DNA of 64,000 bases from Breoghania sp. (GTDB lineage: Bacteria; Pseudomonadota; Alphaproteobacteria; Rhizobiales; Stappiaceae): positions 1 to 64,000 of the forward strand of contig NZ_JASJAV010000017.1 in the NCBI RefSeq assembly GCF_030066895.1. Reading direction: 5' to 3'. The number at the start of each line of letters is the position of its first letter. Position 1 is the first letter of the stretch. The notes beneath the pieces were generated by a model. That model was not told the origin of the DNA. It ran no database searches and saw only the letters and a program-made list of their open reading frames with translations. A program made the translations under genes and the position numbers. Positions 31,063 through 44,185 of the stretch are shown here, piece by piece.

Positions 31063-32384
31063 ATGATCCACATGACAAGGGCAGGCGGCGCAATGGGCGG
31101 ATGCCGGACATTTCTGTTTCTGCAAGGTCCGCTGTCTCCGCTCTTCTCGCGTATCGCAGACAGGTTCGCTGCCGCCGATCATCGGGTTCTGCGGGTCAAC
31201 CTGTGCATCGGCGACCGCCTCCACTGGCGCAGGGGAGGCGCTGTGGACTATCGCGGCACGGTGCACTCCTGGCCCGCCTTCATCGATGCTCTGATGGCGC
31301 GTGAGGGCGTGGCCGATCTGATCCTCCACGGCGATCGCCGCATCTATCACCGGATGGCCGGAGAGCTAACCCGTGCGCGCGGCATCCACGTTATTGCGAC
31401 AGAGCTGGGATATCTCCGTCCCGACTGGATGACGATCGAGCGCGACGGGACATCCACCGGCTCACATTTTCCTGATGATCTCTATGCCATCCGCGCCATT
31501 GCTGCTGCCGTCGGCCCTGTCGTTCTCACGCCGAAATTTGCAAACAGCTTCTGGCTCGTGGCAGCCCCGGATGTCACCTACAACCTTGCCAATGTGGTGT
31601 TGTGGTTCCTCTATCCCCACTACCGGCGTCATACGATCTACCACCCCGTGATCGAATATTGCGCCAGGGTGGAGGCTCTTGTGGGAGGGCCGTCGTGCGC
31701 GGGAGGGGAGGGCTCTCGCCGCGAGGCTCAAGGCGGGCAGGGCGCCGTGGTTCGTGTTTCCCATGCAGTTGGAAGGAGATTTCCAGCTTCGCGATCCATT
31801 CCCCTTTTGGAGGAATGGTTCCGGCTCTTGAGAGCGTCCTGCAGTCCTTCGCCTCTCATGCTCCGCAAGACGCTCGACTGGTGATCAAGGCTCATCCGCT
31901 CGATGTCGGGTTCGAGCACTGGACGCGGGTCGTGCCGCGCCTTGCCCGCGCCGCCGGGATCGAGACCCGTGTGGACTTTGCCGACGGCGGCGGGCTGAAC
32001 GAATTGCTGGACGGAGCCTCCGGCATGGTGACGGTGAACAGTTCCGCCGGCCTCGAGGTGTTACGGGCGGGCTTCCCCGTCAAGACACTGTGCCCGGCCA
32101 TATTCGACGTGGTCGGCATAACGAATCGGCAATCGCTCGATGTGTTCTGGACAAACCCGACGCCGCCGGATCCTGCTCTGGTAGAGGCTTTCGTGACGGC
32201 GCTTGCAGGATCCGTTCAGGCGCGCGGAACGATCCATAACCGCGCCGGGTTTGATGAGGCCGTCGCCACCATGAGCGCTTGGATCCTGGAAAACTGGCTG
32301 AACAAACACGGCGCCTTCGTCGATCCGCCGCCGCGGGGCTCGCCCGTGCCAGAGAACAAGACGCCCCTCTTTGAGGGCCCATAG
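31063..32384 (+). pseudogene. KpsS-like capsule polysaccharide protein, copy 2, frameshifted
   Basis: A paralogue of the preceding gene, in the same order of motifs: RTFLFLQGPLSPLFSRIADR, IHVIATELGYLRPDWMTIER, YHPVIEYCA, then after a shift APWFVFPMQLEGDFQLRDPF, and after a second shift in a T-run near 31807 RLVIKAHPLDVGFEHWTRVV and GMVTVNSSAGLEVLRAGFPV. It starts 22 bp after the first copy. The repeat of the family suggests a tandem duplication, though the copies are clearly diverged. Confidence 0.82.
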
Positions 32385-32394
32385 CTCACTTGTC

Positions 32395-32540
32395 TTGAAT
32401 CAGTTTCTTGAAAACGAAGAAAATGAAATAAATACAAGTATTTAACGAAAAAATCGGAATCATTTTCACCATTGGTTGAATCACATTCTGAGCGCGCGTA
32501 GAATCATTCCCTCAATGGTGGCTTGAATCAGTTTCTCAAG
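32395..32540. promoter_or_regulatory. Array of five GAATCA-containing sites before the capsule SDR gene
   Basis: GAATCA starts at 32397, 32457, 32478, 32501 and 32525, each followed after two to three bases by a TTYC-like tract. The best pair reads TTGAATCAGTTTCTTGA and TTGAATCAGTTTCTCAA. The last four are 21-24 bp apart, close to two helical turns, so bound proteins would lie on one DNA face. A sixth site, TTGAATCAGTTTCTTAAG, is at 33423-33440 beyond the SDR gene. The DNA between is AT-rich relative to the genome. A multi-site operator for the SDR gene is the simplest reading. Confidence 0.5.
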
Positions 32541-32574
32541 TGACGCGGCAGACGCGCGGGATGGACGAGGGGTT

Positions 32575-33366
32575 ATGACGAATTTTCGAAGCATTGTGAT
32601 CACCGGGGCGAGCGGTGGCATCGGTAGCGAGCTTGCCCGTGCCTTTGCGGGGCCGGGGGTGTCGCTTGCTCTCATTGCCCGCGACGCGCAGCGCCTTGAA
32701 CCGTTGGCGCGCGAATGCGAGGCGGCAGGCGCAACGGTGGCCTTGGCGGGCATCGACGTGCGGGACAGGGCAGGGCTCCACGCCTTTCTTCAGGCCCACG
32801 ATACTGACCATCCGGTCGATCTCCTGATCTCCAATGCGGGCGTGACCTGCGGGCTTGGAGCGGGGCGTAGCCGGGAGACGGATGAGGATGCAGAGTGGCT
32901 GGCGGAGGTAAACTACAAGGGAGCTGTTCACACGGTCTCCGCGCTGGTGGAGCGCATGCGGGCGCGCAGGGCGGGGCGCATCGTCTTGATGTCGTCGCTG
33001 GCGGGCATGCGCGGGTTCCCCGACATGCCGTCCTATTCCGCCACGAAGGCTGCGTTGATTGCCTATGGCGAGTCCTTGGGGGGCTGGCTGAGGCGCGACC
33101 GTGTCGGCGTGACGGTCATCTGTCCGGGCTTTGTGACATCTCCTATGTCCGCCCGGTATATGGGCGCCAAGCCGTTCGAGATCTCGGCGGCCAAGGCGGC
33201 GCAGATCATCAAGCAGGCGGCGGAGAAGGGAAAACCGTTCCGCGCGTTTCCATTACCCCTGGCGCTGGGGATCCGGCTTTCGAAATTCCTGCCCGCCTGG
33301 GCCTCGGATCTTTGCTACGCCCCGATGTCTGCGGATGTGGCGCGTGATCCTCGCAGCGATCTGTGA
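32575..33366 (+). CDS. Short-chain dehydrogenase (RkpH-like)
   Basis: A classical SDR with cofactor motif VITGASGGIGSELARAFAG near the N-terminus, the NAG motif LLISNAGVT, catalytic Ser in IVLMSSLAG, and YSATKAALIAYGESL with the Tyr-x3-Lys pair. 263 residues, intact. The end (LALGIRLSKFLPAWASDLCY) is hydrophobic and may bind the membrane. The combination of PKS/FAS, alpha-oxoamine synthase and SDR matches rkpA-G-H of Sinorhizobium capsule synthesis, where the SDR is RkpH. The name is by analogy only. Confidence 0.82.
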   Translation: MTNFRSIVITGASGGIGSELARAFAGPGVSLALIARDAQRLEPLARECEAAGATVALAGIDVRDRAGLHAFLQAHDTDHPVDLLISNAGVTCGLGAGRSRETDEDAEWLAEVNYKGAVHTVSALVERMRARRAGRIVLMSSLAGMRGFPDMPSYSATKAALIAYGESLGGWLRRDRVGVTVICPGFVTSPMSARYMGAKPFEISAAKAAQIIKQAAEKGKPFRAFPLPLALGIRLSKFLPAWASDLCYAPMSADVARDPRSDL

Positions 33367-33465
33367 TCGGAGAATATGGAGCTATTTCGCGTTATTTGCG
33401 GGCATAGTGCCCCTCCAGCGCGTTGAATCAGTTTCTTAAGAGGGGCGGGGACGCCGGATCAAGGC

Positions 33466-35011
<1,546 letters not shown>

Positions 35012-35128
35012 GCTGTCGTCCTTGCTGGACGGTCGGGCGGTCCATCATGCCCGACCGGTCCGGTCCGTTTGGATTGGGGCGCGCCCTCCCGACTGCGTCC
35101 TCGTCATCGTGAAATGGTGCGCCGGCCC

Positions 35129-38100
35129 CTAACTCAGGAGCTTGCCGACGTTCCGGCTCGATTCCTCCATCCGCGTGGCCAGCCCTTCCAGGTCGACCTC
35201 GCCGTCCATTTCGCTCGTATCGCCCAGATGGTGACTGGCGAGCGATTGTGCGTCACCGGTAAGAGACGTGTCCTCACCGCGCACCCGCCGCGCGATCCGC
35301 ATCGACAGGTCGTTGAGGGTTGCGCCATTGGCCAGCGACATCAACGGAATATCGACGCCGAGCTGACGTTTCGCCGCCATGCGCAGCTCCAGTGCCATCC
35401 GCGAATCCATGCCGATATCCGAGAGCGGCTTATGTGGAACGATCTTCTCCGGTGCGATGCGCAGGATACGACCGATTTCGCCCGACAACAGGCGACCGAC
35501 CGTCGCCATCGCGGCATTCGTGTCGAGCCCGTCGAGCATGGCCGCGAGATCGATCGACCCTTCCTCCATTCCTTCGCCGCCCGAGCCATGGCCGAGCAGG
35601 GAAACGAGCGGAGTGGACAAAAGCGCCAGATCGCGCTGGGCCTGCGCCTAATCGATGCGCGCATAGGCAAGGGCGGCGAGGTTGACGTCCGCCCGGGTCC
35701 TCTTTGCTGAGTGAGAGAAGGCGTTCAAGCTCCGCCAGAGCGTCTGCCGCGCTCAGGGCGTGTCGGCCGAGCTTGCGCGACAGAAATTCGTTGACCTCGG
35801 TGTTGCGCGCCAGATAACCGGCATCCGAAATCGCGCCCCAGGCAACCGCAAGCACGGTTTTGCCCTGGGCTCTGCGCCGCCGCGCAAGCGCTTCCAGATA
35901 GCCGTTGGCGGCAACGTAGTTCGTCTGGTCGGGATTGCCGACAAGTGTTGTCGCGGAGGAGAACACGACAAAAATCTCCATCTGATCGTCCGAGGTCAGG
36001 GCGTCCAGATGATCCGCTGCCGCGACCTTCGGCGCGATCACGCGGGCGATGCCGTCATGATCGAGATTGGCGATCAGCGTATCGTGCAGCATCATCGCGG
36101 TGTGGAAGACGCCGGAAATCGGCGGCAGGTCCGCGCGGATGTCGCCGAGTGCGCGGGACAGGGCCTCGCGATCCGTGGCATCGCAGGCAATCACCTTGAC
36201 GGTGACGCCGCGCGCCTCAAGCCGCGCAATCGTCTGCTGCGCCTCTTCGCGTGCCGCTCCAGATCGTCCGATGACGGCGAGATGGCTCACTCCGTGATCG
36301 GCCAGCCAGTCGAGAAGCGCGCTTCCGAAGCCGTCGACGATGACTTGCGCCCGCTCTCCGGAGAAATCGATCGGCACCGGCAGGGCGCGGGGCTCCGGTG
36401 TAGCCGGCGGGCTCAGGACGATCTTGCCGATATGGCTGGACTGCTGCATTACGCGGAAGGCTTCCACTACCGAACCGGCATCGAAGAGCCCGACGAGATC
36501 GGCAAACAGCCACTTTGCAAGCTCCGGCTGACGGGTCAGAAGCTGGTCGGCATCGATGCCGAAATAGGAAAGGTTCTGACGGAAGGGGCGCAGTCCAAGG
36601 CGGGTATTGCCGTAATAGTCGCGTTTTCCGAGTTCCAGGAACCGGCCGAAGGGCTTCAGAATCTCCACGGAGCGTTCCATCGCCTCTCCGAAGAGCGAGT
36701 TCAGAACCACGTCGACGCCTTCGTCGCCAGTGAGTTCCATGATCTCCTCGGCGAAATCGAGCGATCTGGAATCGAAGACGTGATCGGCGCCCATGAGCGT
36801 CAGGAAGTTGCGCTTCTCCGGCGTGCCGGCTGTTGCGATGACGGTCGCCCCGCGCCATTTGGCAAGCTGCAATGCCGCCAGGCCGACGCCGCCCGCGCCG
36901 CCGTGAATGAGAACCGTCTCGCCCTCGCTGAGTCGCGCCAGTTCGATCAGCGCGTAATAGGCGGTGAGGAAGGTGACGGGGATTGTGGCCGCTTCTTCGA
37001 AGGTCACCGTCTGCGGCATCGGCGCAAGTGCCGTTTCCGCGACGCAAACATGGCTGGTAAAACAGACGGATGCGAAGGTGATGACGCGGTCGCCGGGCCT
37101 GAAGCGGGTAATCGCCTGTCCTACGCGCGTGATCTCGCCCGCGCATTCCATGCCGAGCGTGGGGCCTGCGAAGCCGTCTTCCAGCTCCTCTTCCGGCAGC
37201 AGTCCCAGTGCCCACATCACATCGCGGAAATTGAGGCCGCTGGCCTGCACCGAGATTTCCACCTCGTCGCCCTGCGGCGCTGTGCGTTACACCGTCTGCC
37301 ACACCAGTTCATCGAGTGCGCCCTGGCGGGGAATATCGAGCCGGGCGGCTAAATCTGACCCTGGCTTGATGGTGCCGTCGTCGTTGAGCGGGCCCCCGTG
37401 GAGCAGCCGAAGCCCGGCGCGATGGTCCATATCGCGCACGATCTCGCGTTCGTCGCCGGGATGAAGGATCTCGTCGGCGAGCCTGACGGCGAATTCTCCC
37501 GGCGCCAGAATGGCGGAAATATCGACCAGCCGCAGCGACATGTCGGGAAATTCGTTGAGAGCGACACGGCCGAAGGTTCAGATGGCGGCCTGAGCAGGGT
37601 CATGCTGTCTGTGACCGGTCACGGATTGCATCGCGTCGGGTGAAACGATCCACAAGCCCGTCTCGCGCCCGTGCAGGGCCTTCAAGAGATCGACGAACCC
37701 GTCCATCCGAGCACGCACACGGGAATTGTCGCAGGCCGAGCGCGAAAAGGCGCCTGCCAGATGGACGACCTCGGTGTCGGCATTCGCTATTTCCGCAAGC
37801 GTCTGCGGCACCTCGGCGCTGTCGGCGATCAGCGAAACAGTGTGGCCCGTGCGTTCCATCGTGCCGGCAAGGGCGCAGGCGATGTCGTGGGACGGATCTT
37901 CGCTGTCATGGACGATGAGAACCGTCTTGGCCGTCGTCTTGTCCGGATCGGCGGTAGTCCTCGCGTCCTGCGTCTGCGTGGGCGCACTGCGGGTCTGGGC
38001 GAGCAGCAGGAACGCATCCGTGTCGCCGCTCGAAAGAGCCGCGCCGTCAGTCTTGGCAAAGCCGATGCTCTTCAACGTCTCGCGCCACTCGTCGAGAAGG

Positions 38101-41100
38101 CGCAGGCGTGAGATGGGGAAAACGGGGGAGGCGGTCTGCGACCACCACTCCTCGCCAATGCCGAAAATCATGTCGAGCACGAGCGAGGGGGCGGGTTCCG
38201 CGGCAACCAGAACGGCGCCGGGTGCAAAGCGGGCGGAAAGCTCCGCCAATTCGCTTTCCCGCAACAGGTTGAGGCGTTCGGCACTCACCACCGCATCGAA
38301 GCGGTGCTCCAGGTCCTGTGCATCGAGAATGTCCGACAACGGATGGTGGAGACGTGTCCCTTGCCCGACCAGCGCCGCGCCGCACGCGAAAGAATGGCGT
38401 CATCGGGGTCGGTGATGACAAGCGTCGCGCCGACGAAGCTGTCCAGAAGCCGTGCAAGGCGTTCCGCCAAGGTGGCGTCCAATGCGCCGATCAGCAGAAC
38501 CCGCATCGGCTCACGCGCAGGCCAGCTCACTGCCAGTCGTTCGACCGCGGTATGGACTGCATCGCTCAACGGAGCATGGGAGGGCGAAGCGGTGAGGAGG
38601 TGCTCCATCAGTGGGGCGGCGAAGGTGGCGTCGGCCGATTCCGGGAGCCCATTGCCGAGATGCATCGCAAGATCCGTGTGGAGCCGCGCAAGCAGTACGA
38701 TTTCGGCAATATGGTCGGGCGCCTCGAGTGCGATGGTGCGCAGCAGATCTGCCGCGGCCGGATGGTCGTCGGGTGCAGCCAGATGCCAGTCGCGTGGGGC
38801 CGTTCCGGTCTCTGCCGTCGCATCCTCGCCCGGTGCGCTCGCCAGTTCCGCATCGGCCAGTCCCTGCAGCAGCCGCATGGCGAGCGGCAGGGCGTTTTCG
38901 GCCAAACGTCCGGCGGCAACAAGTCTCGTCGGAGAGATGGTCCCGTCGGCATCAGCGAAGCCCCGCAGGCTTTCCAGCGCGATCGCGCGGACCAGCGCTT
39001 CCACGAGCAGGAGCGTCTCCTCCAGTTCGCTTTCCTCCGCGATCGTTTCCGGATTTGCGATGTCGCGCAGATGAGGCACGGCCGTCAGCGCTGCCGACGG
39101 CGCATCGGTGAGTGGCAACGGCACGCTCTCGGTTCGATAGACGAGATCGTCGGGACGGTCGGCCCGCCCCAGGGGCACCGCCCGGAAGCGCGTACCCGTC
39201 AATCGGGCCACAAGGGCATCGTCGCGATCGAGGAACTCGAACGTCGTCTCGACGGAACGCGGAGGCGCCTTAGTCACGTGGATACGCACCTTGACCGGCT
39301 CTCCTACATCCGTCAACCGCAAGCGGCCGATGCGGACGGGCAGGAAGCTGACGGTGCCGGGCTTCTGGCCGCTTTCCTCAAGCAGGGCAAACAGGCCGTG
39401 GAATCCGGCATCGAGCAGCGTCGGATCGAGCGTGAAATTGCTTTCCGTGTCGGCGCTGGGCGTCAGATACGTGACGGCGTGGCGTTTATCGGCGATGTCG
39501 ACGTGATCGGCGCGCCGGAAGGTGGGACCGTATTCAAGACCGAAGCGTCGCGTCAGCTCATAGAGGCTGTCCTCTCGGCTGCGGCCTCATCGAGGCGCGG
39601 TGCGCCGCCGGTCTTCGGTGGACGGGCCATCGTGCCCCTGGCATGAAGTGACCATTCGGCATCTTCCAGCCGTGCGCGGCTTTCGATTTCGATCACCCGG
39701 TCATCGGGCGAGATCCGCACCCGCACCTGCTGGCTGCGCCCTTCTTCGAATACGAGCGGCCGCAGGATATCGAGGTCGCGAAGCTCCACCGCCTCCGTTT
39801 CAAACCAGAGGCGTGCAGCTCTGAGGGCCATTTCCACATAGCCCGCCGCGGGGAAGACGATCGTTTCCTCGACCTTGTGATCGGCGAGGTAGGGAAGGGC
39901 GTCCGCATCAAGGACCGAGTACCACTCGCTCGCCTCCGACCTCAGCCGGAAGCCCAGCAGCGGCCAGTGCCGGCCTGAGAAGGAATGAATGCCCTCGGTC
40001 GTCGTGTCGGTGCAGAACGGCTTGTTCTGCCACGGGTATTGCGGCAGCGGACGTGCCGGGGCAGGTCCGACGAAACGATCCAGATCGACCTTGCCGCCAT
40101 GGGCGAGCGTGCGCGCGGCAATCGGCGCAATCGGGTCGGCCGGTGGCGCCGGGACGGGGCCGATTGCCTTGTCTGCGCGTTCCGACTGCGCCGTCCTGGC
40201 GGCGTCCGTCTTCTTGGATTTGTGCGGCTTTTCGAGGCTGGGAATGACGATCGCCATCTGACCGGCCTCACGCAGAACATCGCGGGCATAGGCGCCCAGA
40301 AGCGGCATGGGCCCGATTTCCAGGACGACCCGGTACCCGTCATCGATCAGATGGGCGAGCGCATCGGCAAATTGCACCGGTTGGCGCACGTTATCCCACC
40401 AATATTCGGCGTCCAGATACCATTCATCCAACTCGGGATGAACCGTGGAGACGAACCGGCATTTCGGCGCCTGGGAGTGCACTCCCTCAAGGCTTGCCAT
40501 GAGCGGTTCGCGGATCGGATCGACCAGATGGCAATGGAAGGGATAGTCGAGCGCCAGACGGCGCATCGCCAGGCGTTTCTTGCGGGCGAATTTGCCGAAC
40601 GCATCGAGATTTTCGACAGGCCCGGAAATGGTGACCGAACGCGGGCTGTTGATCGCGGCGATCTCGATGTCGGTGAACCCGGCCTCCGCAAGGGCGGCGC
40701 GAACATCCTCGGCAGACAACAGCAGGGTGGCCATGCTGCCCAGATGGCGAACCATCTCCTGATGAGTGGAGCGGGCATGGATGATGCGCGCGGCCTGATC
40801 TAGATCGATCATTCATGCCGCTCATACAGCCGCCACTTCGCCGACGGAATGATCGAGAACGGCATCGGGAACGACACCCTCTGCGGCAAGCGCTTCGGTC
40901 AATGCGATCTGCGCGGCGAGCAGCAGCGGCTGGGCGATCTCGGTGCGCTCGATCTCGCTTTCCAGCTTGCTCGAATAGAGCATGGTTACGAGCGATCAGC
41001 CCGACAGGCTCATGAACTTGCGGTCGAGCTTGTCGAAGGTTGCACGGAAGACCGCGTTGCCCTGATAGGCTTCCACGCCCATGCCCGCCCACTGAGCGCC

Positions 41101-42638
41101 GTTGCCTGAATAGGCAAAGACGACGGGTGCGCTACCCTCATCCCCCGAACCCGTGACGAGCGTGGCGGGATCGATATCCGTATGGCCCTTGGCGAATGCC
41201 CGAAGCGCTGCGATGCGGGCCTCCGGCTTTTCTTCGAGAACAACTAGACGATGCTCGAGCCCGTCGCGACCATGCGCGGCGGCCGTGGCAATGGCCGGAT
41301 GGTCCTCAGGGGAGAGCGTCTCCAGATGATCGCCTTAGCGCCCCGCCAGTTCCTTGAGCGCGACTTCGCTGCGCGCGGAAATGACGAGCGGGCCGTCCTT
41401 GGGCGCTTCCAAAGGCGCGCAAACGCGCGGGGCATCGGCGATGACCGCATGGGCATTGGTACCGCCGAAGCCGAAGGAATTGATGCCGGCAAGCCTGCTC
41501 GAGCGCCCCCTGACGAGATCCACCGCCTTGCCCGCAACCTTGATGTTCAGGTCATCGAAGGGAATATCCTGGTTCGGTGTATCGAAGTGCAGGGAGGCGG
41601 GGAAGCGGTTGTGCTCCAGCGCCAGGATCGACTTGATCAGCCCGGCAAGCCCGGACGCCGGTTCCAGATGGCCGATATTGGTCTTGACCGATCCGATGGG
41701 CAACGGCGAGGTGCGGCGTTTGCCAAGCTTGTTGCCGAGCGCGAAGGCCTCCGCCGAGTCGCCGACGCGGGTTCCCGTGCCGTGTGCCTAGATGAAGGCA
41801 AGATCGTTCGGATCGAGTTCGAAATCGCGGTAGACGGCCTCAAGCAGATCTGCCTGCGATTCGGAGGAGGGCAGGGACATGCCGACGGTGCGTCCGTCGG
41901 AATTGACCCTGGTCGCAACAAGGCGGGCATGTTCGCGGTTGCCCGCGTTGCGCGCCGCCGAAGCCGTGCGCAGCACGATGACGGCTGCACCGTCCGATCG
42001 AACGTACCCGTCGCCGTCGGCATCGAACGCGCGGCGCATTCCATGCGGTGAGAGCATGGAGGTGCGCGAAAAACCGATGAAGGTGAAGGGGCTGAACAGC
42101 AGGTTCACGCCTGCCACGACCGCCGTGTCGATCGTGAAGCTCGGGCCGTGCAGGTCGTAGATGTAGGAAATCCGGTTGGAGATGATCGACAGGGTGTTGC
42201 CGGTCATGAACCGCACGTCGGCTGAGGCCGGATCGAGCAGGAAACGGTGACTGTAATCAAGCGCGGAGGCGCCGACGAACACGCTTGTCCGGCTGCCCGC
42301 CAGTTCGCTGAGCCGGATGGCGCCCTGTTCCAGCGCTTCCCAGGTTACCTCAAGCAGCAGACGCTGTTGCGGATCGATCTGCAGAGCTTCGCGCGGAGAA
42401 ATCCTGAAAAAGTCCGGATCGAAATCCAACGGGCGATCGATCTGCCCGGCGGTCCAGGTGATCGAGTGGTCGGGCGTGCCCGTTCGCGGATGGCCGAAAC
42501 GCTCCAGAGACCAGCGTTCGGGAGAAATCTGCGTGATTGCGTTGCGGCCCTCGTCCAGCAGAGACCAATAATCAGGATCGTGGGCGCGGACGGAAGGCGG
42601 GCCGCGTAGCCGATGATGGAAATATCAGGCGAGGACAT
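35129..42638 (-). pseudogene. Type I polyketide/fatty-acid synthase (RkpA-like), KS-AT-DH-MT-ER-KR-ACP, heavily broken
   Basis: About 2,500 codons. From the ATG at 42638: KS (QIDPQQRLLLEVTWEALEQG, AHGTGTRVGD, NIGHLEPASG), AT (VVFAYSGNGAQWAGMG, DHSVGEVAAV), DH (PYLADHKVEETIVFPAAGYV), a degenerate methyltransferase-like segment, ER (IHGGAGGVGLAALQLAK), KR (VVFSSATTLVGNPDQTNYVA) and ACP (DIGMDSRMALELR, the Ser attachment site kept). In-frame stops (plus coordinates) lie at 41788, 41335, 40996, 40822, 40813, 37578, 37287 and 35648; several replace an expected Trp (TGG to TGA or TAG). Frameshifts occur near 42580, 38310 and 35700. The KS lacks its catalytic Cys segment, and AT GHSxG reads DHSVG. 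It is clearly inactive. Confidence 0.9.
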
Positions 42639-43095
42639 GACAATCCGTGTCTTGACGTGCAATCGGTCGGTTCTGCTCGGCCGAAAGGCAGAGGTAATAT
42701 CGCGAAGTCCGGTCCATATTTGCGTCCAGTTGTTCACGCTTGGAAATATGAGCTCACCTCGGGAGATCCGTTGCCCGAAACCGCAGCCCCACCGCCTTCG
42801 ACCTCTCGGTCTCCGGTTTCTTACAGCATCTTGCAGTATCAGCCACGGCACGATAAATCCCCGATATGTGCCGTCGTCCGGTCAACCGCCCGTTTTCATG
42901 GTTGTTACCGACATGACAGTATCGGGCGTGTTCCTTGCATCGCTCTTGTGGCCTTCGTTGTTTCGATTCGAACGGTCCTGTCGTCCGCTTCCATGTTCGC
43001 CTGCCCCGACAAGCGGACATGCGTCACCGAATCGATGGCGTCGTGTCTCGATCGACGTAAATGTTCTCAGCGCTTTCGGGTGAAAAGATGACGGT
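42639..43095. other. Intergenic region upstream of the PKS gene
   Basis: 457 bp between the PKS start and the end of the solute-binding protein gene, both on the minus strand. It should hold the PKS promoter. ORFs here overlap each other and none has a family signature; I see no repeat or clear promoter. Confidence 0.3.
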
Positions 43096-43859
43096 TCAGA
43101 ATCCGACCGGCAGAGGATTCAGGATGCGGACCATCGTGCGGTCATATGTTCCGTCGCTCTTCATCTCGCGCAATGCCGCCTCGATACGGGGAACGAGGGT
43201 GGCATGCTGGCGATTGACGGAGAAATACAGCGGTTGGCGTTCCAGCGCCGGCTGCTGCATGTGGATTCCCTTGCAGCCAAGGGTCTTGAGCATATAGAGC
43301 CCTGTCCAGCGCTCGATGAGCACCACGTCAATGCGACCGAGCTCGAGATCGAGAAGCCGGAAAAGCTGGTTCACGTTTTTTACCACCGTGACCGACCCCG
43401 CATATTGCTGGGCGTTTCTCGTGAGGATGACTGAGCCGGTAAGGTGGCCGACGGAATAGTCGCCGAGCTCTTCCCAGTCGTGGATCCGGATGTCCCCGTC
43501 ACGGGTGAATGCCACGAATTCGAAGACGATCGCCGGTTCGCGGATCGGCAGCAGATCCGGATATATCTCCGAATACTGCGCGATACGGGGACATACTGCG
43601 CGATACGGGGACCGCATCCGTCCTCTGTCCCGGCATTTGCAAGCTGCTCGGCGCGCGCCGTCGGGACCCGGCGCAGATGAACCACGATACCTGCGTGCCG
43701 AAGCGCTTCGGTCAGGATGATGTCGTTGAAACCGGTGTGCTGGTCAGTCGAGAACGGCGAATGATGCCCGCTTGCGAAATGCAGATGAGTGCCGTCATGC
43801 GCCTTGACTTGCGTCACGGCCAGAATGCTGACGGCCACCATGAGGATGAAGGCTTTCAT
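43096..43859 (-). pseudogene. Periplasmic solute-binding protein (family 3), 20-bp tandem duplication
   Basis: A signal peptide (MKAFILMVAVSILAVTQVKA) is followed by a family-3 binding-protein pattern: STDQHTGFNDIILTEALRHA, RRVPTARAEQLANAGTEDG, DLLPIREPAIVFEFVAFTRD, QLFRLLDLELGRIDVVLIER and REMKSDGTYDRTMV. The frame breaks only at 43573-43612, where the same 20 bp occurs twice in tandem. Removing one copy restores a single ORF of about 248 residues (DGCGPRIAQYSEIYPDLLPI). No transporter genes adjoin it, so it may be a signalling or orphan binding protein. Confidence 0.75.
43573..43612. repeat. Perfect 20-bp tandem duplication
   Basis: ATACTGCGCGATACGGGGAC occurs at 43573-43592 and again at 43593-43612. 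As 20 is not a multiple of three it shifts the frame of the enclosing gene. A replication-slippage duplication is the likely cause. Confidence 0.9.
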
Positions 43860-44185
43860 AGGCCCCTTCCAAGATCATCGGTAGAAATACCCCGGCACTC
43901 ATTGTTTCCCGATATTTCTAATTTCAATTATCGAACGTCAGGAAAGTCACTCGGTCAATACAAATATATCGAAATTCGCAGATTTTTGTTATATTTGTTT
44001 CTTGAGGACGTTTTTTCACGGTATCTTGTTACATCATCCCGGTCCGCAGCGCTGTGAGAGGCTCAGATCACCGAATCGGAAGTCCCCCGCGAGACTTCCA
44101 AGAAGCGGGAAGGGGGACGAGAAATGCAAAAGGCCGCCGGTATTCTACCCGGCGGCCTTGATCGTTCGCACGGTCCAGAAAGTGT
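43860..44185. other. AT-rich intergenic region with the tup terminator
   Basis: 43910-44030 is AT-rich and should hold the promoter of the solute-binding protein gene (minus strand). The rest holds the tup terminator listed separately. No other gene is seen. Confidence 0.35.
44126..44162 (-). terminator. Rho-independent terminator of the tupBCA operon
   Basis: On the minus strand CAAGGCCGCCGGG pairs with CCGGCGGCCTTTT across a TAGAATA-type loop, ending in TTTTGC. It lies 25 bp beyond the tupA stop. Confidence 0.75.

Noticed and set aside
35760..37352. Long plus-strand frame (530 codons) opposite the PKS ER-KR region
   Set aside because: Antisense shadow; the minus strand encodes clear ER and KR motifs over the same span.
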